Part shown: piece by piece, positions 37,501-42,494 of the stretch
Layout: each line of letters opens with the position of its first letter
How positions within the stretch are numbered: position 1 is the stretch's first letter
NCBI RefSeq assembly: GCF_022227765.1
Contig: NZ_JAJMLZ010000007.1
Span: 186,001 to 250,000 of the forward strand
Source of the DNA: Ectothiorhodospira shaposhnikovii
Lineage (GTDB): Bacteria > Pseudomonadota > Gammaproteobacteria > Ectothiorhodospirales > Ectothiorhodospiraceae
Length of the DNA: 64,000 nt
Reading direction: 5' to 3'
Translations under genes and position numbers: made by a program
The notes under the pieces: generated by a model
Told to the model about the DNA's origin: nothing
Database searches by the model: none
What the model saw: the letters and a program-made list of their open reading frames with translations, nothing else

Positions 37501-38220
37501 CTCCTGCAGGGTCATGGGGAAGGCCAGGGGCCATTCGGCGTCATCCTTCACCGCCTGCATGAAATCGGCGGTGATGAGCAGGGAGAGGTTGAACTGGCGC
37601 AGGCTTCCGTCCGCTCGCTTGGCGCGGATGAAGTCCACCACGTCCGGGTGACCGATATCGAAGGTGCCCATCTGCGCGCCACGCCGCCCCCCGGCGGAGG
37701 AAACGGTGAAGCACATCTTGTCGTAGATATCCATGAACGACAAAGGCCCGGAGGTATAGGCACCGGCACCAGAGACATAAGCCCCACGGGGACGCAGGGT
37801 GGAAAAGTCATAGCCGATGCCGCTGCCCGCCTTCAGGGTCAGGCCCGCCTCGTGGAGCTTCTGCAGGATGTCGTCCATGGAATCATGGATGGTGCCCGAC
37901 ACGGTGCAGTTGATGGTGGAAGTGGCGGGCTTGTGCTCCCAGGCGCCGGCATTGGCAATGATGCGGCCGGCCGGGATCGCCCCCTGGCGCAGGGCCCAGA
38001 GGAACTTGCCGTACCATTTCTCCCGCAGCTCGGGGGTGGCCTCCACATCGGCCAGGGCCCGGGCGATGCGCTTCCAGGTATCGTCCAGGGCCTGATCCAG
38101 AACCTCTTCGGTGCGGGTCTTGAGACGGTACTTCTTGTCCCAGATGTCCAGGGAGGCCGGCTGCATCGGCACTTCCCGTGAAGATGGATTCGCAAGGGCT
38201 TGTTCGGCCTGGGATTTCAT
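34585..38220 (-). CDS. nrdJa: adenosylcobalamin-dependent (class II) ribonucleotide reductase NrdJa with intein
   Basis: 1211 residues including an intein of 493 residues (337-829). The mature enzyme (718 residues) reduces ribonucleotides with a B12-derived radical. STINC (C105) is a redox Cys; NPCGEQ (C326) holds the radical Cys; the split motif GA|CLLGS contains the partner redox Cys (residue 830). The C-terminus after the intein is the standard NrdJ barrel (FTHHTSIAPTGTISL and so on). AAGGA precedes ATG 38220. NrdR-like boxes and a promoter lie upstream. nrdJb is downstream. Confidence 0.95.
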   Translation of the reverse strand: MKSQAEQALANPSSREVPMQPASLDIWDKKYRLKTRTEEVLDQALDDTWKRIARALADVEATPELREKWYGKFLWALRQGAIPAGRIIANAGAWEHKPATSTINCTVSGTIHDSMDDILQKLHEAGLTLKAGSGIGYDFSTLRPRGAYVSGAGAYTSGPLSFMDIYDKMCFTVSSAGGRRGAQMGTFDIGHPDVVDFIRAKRADGSLRQFNLSLLITADFMQAVKDDAEWPLAFPMTLQEAEQDGIDLDDPAQVLWRDWPDPADYITNNDGLVACRIYRRLPARKLWNVVMTSTYDYAEPGFVLIDKVNEMNNNWWCEQIRATNPCGEQPLPPYGACWTGDMRLNTNFGLIRTEDAFALVQQGEALKVAVDDVFSGQKTDLRPCTLVENGTREVFEVRFDNGQRIELTADHQVYTPDGWRRVDQLDVGSLVHVQARELSHLSLADPFYLGALKYLLQTYTGDQLMVTRQSRRALLRTLLDQLKVNYQESPKGLQLSRYHPLMEEIDRLDLSLAPLRAVEGYVHAAQLTAGRYKDKPAAYGERVVCEALAEAIKRLTHEPVRISRHRKETYRVLLPDLALQMPTMDRYALDLEYATYGWLLADGWLTHSAGVLFSDQDDVAMETIAPQFAAMTGTSGTLRQAYTGQARNVYSLACYRASAIENLKSNLGLEDYRSRQVRVPERIWRADSAKQASFLTAVFCADGSIDTEKLNIRLTSASREWLQDIQLLLLNFGIHGTIMASVSRGNAFYTLCLQHQDAYRFYRYIGFLFNTTKQEKLESLLAGKERWRAPKEDHVARIEAITAMGEQTVYDIEEYSTHTLVVNGVVVHNCLLGSINLTKFVREPFTAKARFDWEQFRETVAVFTRMLDNVVEINGLPLPQQREEIIRKRRHGMGYLGLGSAITMMGMKYGEERSLRFTEDVTREMALSGWRTGLSLAREKGPAPIMEEEFEVTPTMLRLRPEMEQDGIKVGDRIKGKVLHARYSRYMQQVAQVDPELVKSLAAQGCRFTHHTSIAPTGTISLSLANNASNGIEPSFAHHYARNVIRSGKKTKEKVDVYSFELLAYRHLVNPEAMPYAEDPKAQLPEYFITADEIDPKAHVDVQAAAQRWIDSSISKTINVPTAHLFDDFKDIYMYAYEQGLKGCTTFRFNPEAFQGVLVKEKDLENTTYRFVLEDGSVVLAKGNEEIEYDGETHNAANLYDALKEGYYGKF
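35734..37212 (-). mobile_element. intein with LAGLIDADG-type homing endonuclease domain in nrdJa
   Basis: The insert splits the NrdJ motif PPYGA|CLLGS. It starts with Cys (CWTGDM), ends VVVHN and is followed by Cys, satisfying class 1 protein-splicing rules. Block B is ELTADHQVYT (TxxH). Two dodecapeptide-like motifs are GWLLADGWL (residues 597-605) and LTAVFCADGSI (694-705), about 100 residues apart, as in LAGLIDADG endonucleases; both keep the acidic residue (D602, D702). The frame is intact, so both activities may survive. Base composition is AT-richer than the host gene. Confidence 0.93.
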
Positions 38221-38239
38221 CGGGGGATTCCTTTTTGAG

Positions 38240-38328
38240 ATACAACTTGTTGTGCCCTGCAGAATGCATTAGCACAACATAGGGGAATTTCGTGGGGAAA
38301 GACTAGCCCCTGGGCGGGAGAAATTCAA
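38240..38328 (-). promoter_or_regulatory. nrdJa promoter with two NrdR-like boxes
   Basis: On the minus strand TTGAAT (38328-38323), a 17-bp spacer and TAGTCT (38305-38300) form a plausible promoter. Downstream lie two 16-bp boxes, at 38286-38271 and 38255-38240, offset by 31 bp. GCACAACAAGTTGTAT matches the NrdR consensus at about 11 of 16 positions; the other box is weaker. Paired boxes at about three helical turns are the hallmark of NrdR control of ribonucleotide reductase genes. Binding itself is inferred. Confidence 0.6.
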
Positions 38329-38362
38329 GCTGGAAAGTCGGAGGGGAATGGGCTACGGCGCA
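38247..38362. repeat. 116-bp direct repeat, copy 1 (nrdJa promoter)
   Basis: This segment recurs at 42328-42443 with an offset of exactly 4081 bp. I count 12 mismatches over 112 aligned bases, none of them in the 46 bp containing the promoter core (38291-38336). Similarity stops at 38362 on this side. Confidence 0.9.
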
Positions 38363-38378
38363 GCCGATTGTTAAACCC
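38363..38378 (-). other. possible truncated attC half-site
   Basis: On the minus strand GTTTAACAATCGGCTG starts with GTTTAAC, which fits the R'' consensus RYYYAAC of attC sites, and continues into a CGGCTGCGCCG palindrome that overlaps the repeat edge. No matching R' (GTTRRRY) was found downstream, so it may be a broken end site of the yefM-yoeB cassette. Confidence 0.3.
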
Positions 38379-38419
38379 TTAATCGTACATTATCCTGTAC
38401 ATGATAAACATCTTGTACA
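38368..38419 (+). promoter_or_regulatory. yefM-yoeB promoter and operator
   Basis: TTGTTA (38368-38373), 17 bp, TATCCT (38391-38396) form the likely promoter. CGTACA (38384), TGTACA (38396) and TGTACA (38414) lie with 12- and 18-bp offsets. TGTACA is the core motif bound by the YefM-YoeB complex in E. coli, with a 12-bp spacing, so autorepression is expected. Confidence 0.6.
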
Positions 38420-38429
38420 GGAGCGCCCC

Positions 38430-38681
38430 ATGGATGCCATCAGCTACACAGCCGCTAGAACCAACCTGGCAAAAACCATGGAACGGGTCTGCGAAGACCA
38501 TTCTCCGGTGATCATCACCCGGAGCAAGTCGCAGTCCGTGGTCATGATCTCTCTTGAAGATTATGAAGCGTTGCAAGAGACTGCATATCTCCTGCGCGCA
38601 CCAAAGAACGCCCGTCGTTTGCTGGAATCCGTCGCCGAACTGGAGCAAGGTGGCGGCCAGGAAAAGGGGCTTCTTGAATGA
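38430..38681 (+). CDS. yefM: antitoxin of the YefM (Phd/YefM) family
   Basis: 83 residues. The N-terminal DNA-binding domain (MDAISYTAARTNLAKTMERV, then HSPVIITRSKSQSVVMISLEDYEAL) is characteristic of YefM; the C-terminal 20 residues bind the toxin. It overlaps yoeB by ATGA. Unlike the other genes of this accessory block it is on the plus strand with its own promoter, as toxin-antitoxin cassettes in integrons often are. Confidence 0.93.
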   Translation: MDAISYTAARTNLAKTMERVCEDHSPVIITRSKSQSVVMISLEDYEALQETAYLLRAPKNARRLLESVAELEQGGGQEKGLLE

Positions 38682-38932
38682 AACTTATCTTCTCCGAAAA
38701 CGCCTGGGAAGATTATCTGTACTGGCAGAAAACCGACAAAAAGCTCCTGAACCGAATCAACAAACTGATCAAGGAGACAAAACGAGAACCGTTCGAGGGC
38801 GTCGGCAAACCAGAGCCCCTCAAACACAGTTTCGCTGGTTACTGGTCCCGCCGAATTAACGACGAGCACCGCATGGTCTACAAGGTTACGGATGACGCAT
38901 TGCTCCTTGCCCAGCTCCGGTACCACTACTGA
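38678..38932 (+). CDS. yoeB: YoeB family mRNA interferase toxin
   Basis: 84 residues with the RelE-fold signatures of YoeB: FSENAWEDYLYWQKTDKKLL, GKPEPLKHSFAGYWSRRI and a C-terminal HY. YoeB cuts mRNA in the ribosomal A site. Residues equivalent to the catalytic Glu (E in NDEHRM), Arg and His are kept, so it should be active. The stop codon touches the attC-like site at 38932. Confidence 0.94.
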   Translation: MKLIFSENAWEDYLYWQKTDKKLLNRINKLIKETKREPFEGVGKPEPLKHSFAGYWSRRINDEHRMVYKVTDDALLLAQLRYHY

Positions 38933-39021
38933 TTTAACGTTGAGGTTCACCGGAGGCAAAAAGCATAGTGAGGAACGAGCGGCGCTGCTTTTTCTGTCCG
39001 TGTGAAATTGCCTTGTTATGC
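38932..39021 (-). repeat. attC-like recombination site (site A)
   Basis: On the minus strand it begins GCATAAC (39021-39015) and ends GTTAAAT (38938-38932), fitting R'' and R'. Between them CGGACAGAAAAAGCA and TGCTTTTTGCCTCCG form an imperfect hairpin. The length of 90 bp is normal for attC. It lies just after the 133-residue gene. Confidence 0.7.
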
Positions 39022-39028
39022 GATTTAT

Positions 39029-39430
39029 TCATCTCGTCGCTTTCCAGACTTTAAAGGGAATCCATACAATAACGCGCAGCAATATATATATTAGCGTGAT
39101 AGGAAAAAATATAATGGCTAGCACTATCAATATCTTTTCCAGTGGTTTCGCTTCACTTGCTACTTCACCATCTTCTGCATTCCATTCCTCTTCTTCATAG
39201 AACAGCCTTCCGCCAAACATATCTTTTACATTTACCAGCGCAGAAAAGACTGAATCCGGAATTTTTCCTTCGCATCGAATCTCATAAGATGATTCATCGA
39301 AAAAAACCATAAATTCGCACTCAACAGACTTTTCTATAATGCTCTTATGTGCGAGATTTGCTTCCTTTTGAAACATCGTACATGCCTCTTCATAGTGTTC
39401 AGGCACTCTAATTGATACTACTTGGCTCAT
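39029..39430 (-). CDS. hypothetical protein with C-terminal membrane segment (gene cassette)
   Basis: 133 residues, AT-rich codons unlike the flanking core genes. MSQVVSIRVPEHYEEACTMF and the next 90 residues look soluble and acidic; PLEKILIVLAIIFFPITLIY (about 96-125) is a membrane segment followed by basic residues. No family recognised. The ATG is 14 bp after a GTTATGC recombination junction and the stop abuts an attC-like site, the layout of an integron cassette. Confidence 0.7.
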   Translation of the reverse strand: MSQVVSIRVPEHYEEACTMFQKEANLAHKSIIEKSVECEFMVFFDESSYEIRCEGKIPDSVFSALVNVKDMFGGRLFYEEEEWNAEDGEVASEAKPLEKILIVLAIIFFPITLIYILLRVIVWIPFKVWKATR

Positions 39431-39443
39431 ATACCTACTTTAC

Positions 39444-39711
39444 GCATAACGCCGCCAGCACGCGCGACTTTGTAGTGAAGGCGAAGCCGAACCTTACCGT
39501 GACCCGGACAGCGCGCCAATCGGCAACGCTTGGCGTGATGAGGCAGAAGTCAGCAGACGGCATAGTAGCCAAACGCTCACCGTAATGGGTGAGACACGGT
39601 GAAGGTCACCACGGTTGCATGGTCCTTTGAACTCCGGAGGAAACGCCCCGTGCGGACTCGCATGCGGGGTGTTGTGGAGGCCGGGAGAGAAAAACCCCCG
39701 GTTATCTGATT
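39444..39711 (+). mobile_element. truncated group IIC intron remnant inside an attC-like site
   Basis: At 39642-39673 the plus strand folds like intron domain V: AACGCCCCG and CGGGGTGTT pair over 9 bp, a TG bulge follows, then TGCG/CGCA closed by GACT. The catalytic triad would be CGC, as in IIC introns. A domain VI-like hairpin with a bulged A follows to GATT (39711). GGCAGAAGTCAGCAGACGGC (39542) resembles sequence before intron ORFs. No reverse transcriptase is left. The left end, 39444-39450, is GCATAAC, part of an attC. Orientation is opposite to the cassettes, as known for IIC-attC introns. Confidence 0.5.
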
Positions 39712-39715
39712 AAAA

Positions 39716-40336
39716 CTACCACAGCACCAGCCCCCGCGCTCCTGACGAAAAGTTCTTTGAAAACTCCCAGAAACGATCAAAGCTTCCTTCAAATTGCCAG
39801 TTTATGCCGTCGGCTCCCGGGAATCCCTGCTGTAGCAAGGAGTAGAACTCGATCGCGTCAACGTCTACTGGCATTGAATGAAATACGACCTTTCCTGGGG
39901 AAACATAAACGTTGTGGCATCCATTCTTGCGTGGAGTTCCGTCACGCTTCGTTGGAGAAGCGACAGAGGATAGGGTAGCCACATCCACTAGCCACGTCTG
40001 GGAAAGTAGATTTGGGTTCTTTTTTAGCTCCGCCGTGTTGCCCACCAAAGGGAAGGCATAAAACACGGAGCGAACTTGACCCTTAACCTGAGTGCGCAAG
40101 GCGACAAGTTGATCATGGGGTGCAAGAAATACCCGCTTCTTTGACCTCAGGACACGGTTGGACGCCTTGAACTGAAAGATAAGCAAGCGACCACCAAGCT
40201 TCGTACAGGCATCAAAGCCAGCTCTTGCCTCCTGCTTCTGAGTTAGCCCAAACCAAAACAGCTGTTGGTTTGACCCCACATGTTTCGAGGCTTGAGCGCA
40301 AATATTAAGTTCTAGGGTCTTTTCTGAAAGCTTCAT
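39716..40336 (-). CDS. hypothetical protein (gene cassette)
   Basis: 206 residues, beginning MKLSEKTLELNICAQASKHV behind AGGTGG. No membrane segment or recognised domain. Segments such as RLLIFQFKASNRVLRSKKRV and NPNLLSQTWLVDVATLS suggest a globular alpha/beta protein, with some resemblance to nucleic-acid enzymes that I cannot substantiate. The start lies about 28 bp inside the attC-like junction at 40365; downstream is the intron remnant. Confidence 0.65.
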   Translation of the reverse strand: MKLSEKTLELNICAQASKHVGSNQQLFWFGLTQKQEARAGFDACTKLGGRLLIFQFKASNRVLRSKKRVFLAPHDQLVALRTQVKGQVRSVFYAFPLVGNTAELKKNPNLLSQTWLVDVATLSSVASPTKRDGTPRKNGCHNVYVSPGKVVFHSMPVDVDAIEFYSLLQQGFPGADGINWQFEGSFDRFWEFSKNFSSGARGLVLW

Positions 40337-40358
40337 GCCACCTGAACTTCCCCGTGAG

Positions 40359-40440
40359 TTCTAACGCCGCGCACACCAGCGCGAGCTTGCGAGCGTCCGA
40401 CAGCCGAAGGCTGTGTAGTGCTGCGCTTGGTTATGCCTAA
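40359..40440 (-). repeat. attC-like recombination site (site C)
   Basis: 82 bp. It begins GGCATAAC (the TIR gene's TAG stop touches it) and ends GTTAGAA at 40365-40359 on the minus strand, matching R'' and R'. Arms AACCAAGCGCAG... and ...GCGCGGCGTT with an inner CAGCCTTCGGCTG hairpin form the folded site. Confidence 0.8.
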
Positions 40441-41252
40441 ATCTGCACATCGTAGCCTGCCGCCTTGAGTTCACGAATGATACTGTAAGCTTGCTCATCT
40501 ATAGAGCCCCCAACTTTTTTGTAAACAAGCCCGCTTAAATCACTGGGTATTGCGACCTCACCTTTGTGCAGACAGCATACCCGTGAACGTCCAAGTCTCC
40601 CGACAAAATACCCAAACTCGAATATCACGTTTGGTCTTGCTCGTTTTTCTAAGTCCCTCTCCTGCTCTGGAAGGCCTAACTGAGTAATAGTGTAGGCAAC
40701 TTCGTCGGGCGTAAGTAAGATAAACGCATAACCTACATCTGCATGCTTTTCGAATTTTTCAATTATCGTTGCGCCTTCATCTACTTGACGATGCAACACC
40801 ACTGGCTCCAAGCCAATTTCATGCAGAAACCTTTCGATGTCCGCTTTCAACTCCGAGTCGTGCCCATGGACGACAAAGACTCTATTGGATAATGATGCTG
40901 AACGATGTGTTGTAATCGGCCCAGCTAGCTCCCCGTATACATCAGACTCTAGTGCAGTTCGAGTAAGCTCAAGCGCTTTTAGTAGATTTGATTTAGCACT
41001 TTCGAATTGTTCTGGCCCATTTCCCTGGGTATAAGCCGACGCTCCCTTTGCCACAAGTGCTCGTGCGGGAGATGAATCTTTGCAAATCCGGTCGACGGTA
41101 TTGCGTGATCTCGTCTTCCACGCGAGCCAATCTGGCGTGTCTGTTCCTCCGTACTGACCAGGGTAGCTGGCATCAGGCTGGCAGAAGTTGGACCAATTAA
41201 ACTTCTGGCCCTCCTCTATGAGGTTGTCGATAAGTTTTATTTCACTATCCAT
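40437..41252 (-). CDS. TIR-domain nucleotide-binding protein (CAP12/Pycsar-type TIR fold, gene cassette)
   Basis: 271 residues from ATG 41252 (a GTG at 41258 would add two). The C-terminal half (about 125-250) matches the bacterial TIR-like family of predicted nucleotide-binding proteins: VFVVHGHDSELKADIERFL, VDEGATIIEKFEKHADVGYA, FILLTPDEV and RPNVIFEFGYFVGRLGR with the likely catalytic Glu. Related TIR domains degrade NAD+ in anti-phage systems. The N-terminal half is helical and unassigned. No cyclase partner is present, so it is not a complete CBASS. It is an integron cassette. Confidence 0.85.
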   Translation of the reverse strand: MDSEIKLIDNLIEEGQKFNWSNFCQPDASYPGQYGGTDTPDWLAWKTRSRNTVDRICKDSSPARALVAKGASAYTQGNGPEQFESAKSNLLKALELTRTALESDVYGELAGPITTHRSASLSNRVFVVHGHDSELKADIERFLHEIGLEPVVLHRQVDEGATIIEKFEKHADVGYAFILLTPDEVAYTITQLGLPEQERDLEKRARPNVIFEFGYFVGRLGRSRVCCLHKGEVAIPSDLSGLVYKKVGGSIDEQAYSIIRELKAAGYDVQI

Positions 41253-41283
41253 ATTCACTATATTTCTTCTTGGCTAGTAAAAG

Positions 41284-41391
41284 GCATAACGCTGTTGTAA
41301 CTGGACCAAATTGCGGGGCAGTTTTGTGTTCGCTGCGCTCATAACACAAAACCGCTCCGCAATTTGGTTCCGGCTTACAACTTTGTTATGC
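41284..41391 (-). repeat. attC-like recombination site (site D)
   Basis: 108 bp with long pairing arms. On the minus strand GCATAACAAAGTTGTAA pairs with TTACAACAGCGTTATGC, and CCAAATTGCGG...CCGCAATTTGG plus TTTTGTGTT...AACACAAAA continue the stem. This is a textbook imperfectly palindromic attC. Confidence 0.88.
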
Positions 41392-41415
41392 ACCTAATGA
41401 ACACCTCGACATAAA

Positions 41416-42045
41416 CTATTGCCCCCATAATATAGGCGGCTGCCCTGCTGGCCTATTCGCGATATTACAATAATCTATAGCTTCTAATAAGCTTGGGGGG
41501 AAGTTCATATGGGACGTATTTGCATCAAATACCCATTTAAAATATTCCATTACAAAAGTTCGCAACACCCTAACGCTGAAATACCATTGCTCATCAACAG
41601 TAACTCCGGGCAAGTCCTCGTGAAAAAAATAGCTGTACCAATTTGACTCCATACCCGAATGAACTTCGTCTACAATTCGCTTCTTCGCAGCCTTCTCATC
41701 AAGCCTAAAGTGTTTGCTTCCATTGACAATATCACGTACAACTCCCAATACAATTTTCATTTGCATTGGGAGTTTATTCCAGTCTCTTTTTGTCCTGGAC
41801 TGGCATTTTGGGTCATCACTTTTCTTCCAATCGTGGTAGAGATGCCAAGCAGTTACAAAGAAATTGAAGGCGTCATAAATTTCAAATCCCTGCTCCAGTC
41901 TGTTTGATTCAAAAATCAACTTCCGATAAAGATCGTTACTGTCTCTCAACCAAAAAATCGGACCTTCATTCGGAGTTGACAATTTAACCATAGCCGATTT
42001 TATCTCTCTAACCTTGGCGGGAGGCTCAAAATTTTGAGCTTGCAT
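41416..42045 (-). CDS. hypothetical protein (first gene cassette)
   Basis: 209 residues, soluble, rich in aromatic residues (WHLYHDWKKS, FPPSLLEAIDYC). The NGSKHFRLDEKAAKK segment is seen in uncharacterised bacterial proteins, but I cannot name a family. The ATG lies inside the GTTATGC that forms the recombination junction (42048-42042), and the stop is 25 bp before attC site D. Codon use is AT-rich. Confidence 0.65.
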   Translation of the reverse strand: MQAQNFEPPAKVREIKSAMVKLSTPNEGPIFWLRDSNDLYRKLIFESNRLEQGFEIYDAFNFFVTAWHLYHDWKKSDDPKCQSRTKRDWNKLPMQMKIVLGVVRDIVNGSKHFRLDEKAAKKRIVDEVHSGMESNWYSYFFHEDLPGVTVDEQWYFSVRVLRTFVMEYFKWVFDANTSHMNFPPSLLEAIDYCNIANRPAGQPPILWGQ

Positions 42046-42327
42046 AACAGTATATTATGCCCGCGTCGTCAGTATTGGTATTAACCCGGCAATCAAATAA
42101 ATTAATTGACTTCGTTTTTAATCTTCAAAAAATCAGCAGCTTATAACAGGCGATACAGACATGAATGGTTGCCGGGTTAATAATAGTGCTGTCATGGCCT
42201 ACTGTCTGAGCAGAGTTATACTCAATTCCGGTGTACGGGAGTGGGGAGGCAGGGTGGCGTATTCTGTTGACTGATCACGTCCAATATCTCAACTGGTCGA
42301 TGACTGCCTGCCCCTCGCGCACACTAT
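42046..42327. other. AT-rich region upstream of the cassette array
   Basis: No gene is seen. It holds a 14-bp inverted repeat (42079-42092 and 42169-42182) and separates the first cassette from the second copy of the nrdJa promoter repeat. A full attI site or integrase gene is not present. Confidence 0.5.
42079..42182. repeat. 104-bp element bounded by 14-bp inverted repeats
   Basis: TATTAACCCGGCAA at the left and TTGCCGGGTTAATA at the right are perfect inverted copies. The interior is AT-rich with no matching inner arms. It could be a MITE-like element or a degenerate attC. Confidence 0.55.
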
Positions 42328-42443
42328 TTGTTGTGCTACGCAGAGAGAATTAGCACAACATATGGTACTTTCGTGGGGAAAGACTAGCCCCTGGGCGGGA
42401 GAAATTCAAGCTGGAAAATCGGCGGGGAACGGGCTACGGCGCA
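42328..42443. repeat. 116-bp direct repeat, copy 2 (orphan nrdJa-type promoter)
   Basis: Counterpart of 38247-38362. On the minus strand it keeps the TTGAAT (42409-42404) and TAGTCT (42386-42381) elements and NrdR-like boxes at 42367-42352 and 42336-42321 (the second extends 7 bp beyond the repeat). GCACAACAAATAGTGT matches the NrdR consensus at about 13 of 16 positions, better than copy 1. It points toward the cassette genes. Confidence 0.88.
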
Positions 42444-42444
42444 C

Positions 42445-42481
42445 AAAAAAATGCCCCTCTCCCCGACCGGGGAGAGGGGCA
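42445..42481 (-). terminator. htpG terminator
   Basis: TGCCCCTCTCCCCG and CGGGGAGAGGGGCA form a 14-bp perfect stem followed on the minus strand by TTTTTTT, 13 bp beyond the htpG stop. Confidence 0.92.
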
Positions 42482-42494
42482 CCGGGCAGCACCC

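Noticed and set aside
38221-38362. Cobalamin riboswitch ahead of nrdJa
   Set aside because: The region is short and shows promoter and palindrome features, with no B12-box-like conserved core.
40437-41258. Complete CBASS or Pycsar system around the TIR gene
   Set aside because: No cyclase or ancillary gene lies next to it; both neighbours are unrelated cassettes.
42079-42182. The 14-bp inverted repeat as a proper attC
   Set aside because: Outer arms fit, but there are no inner pairing arms and no gene ends next to it; kept as an unclassified repeat.
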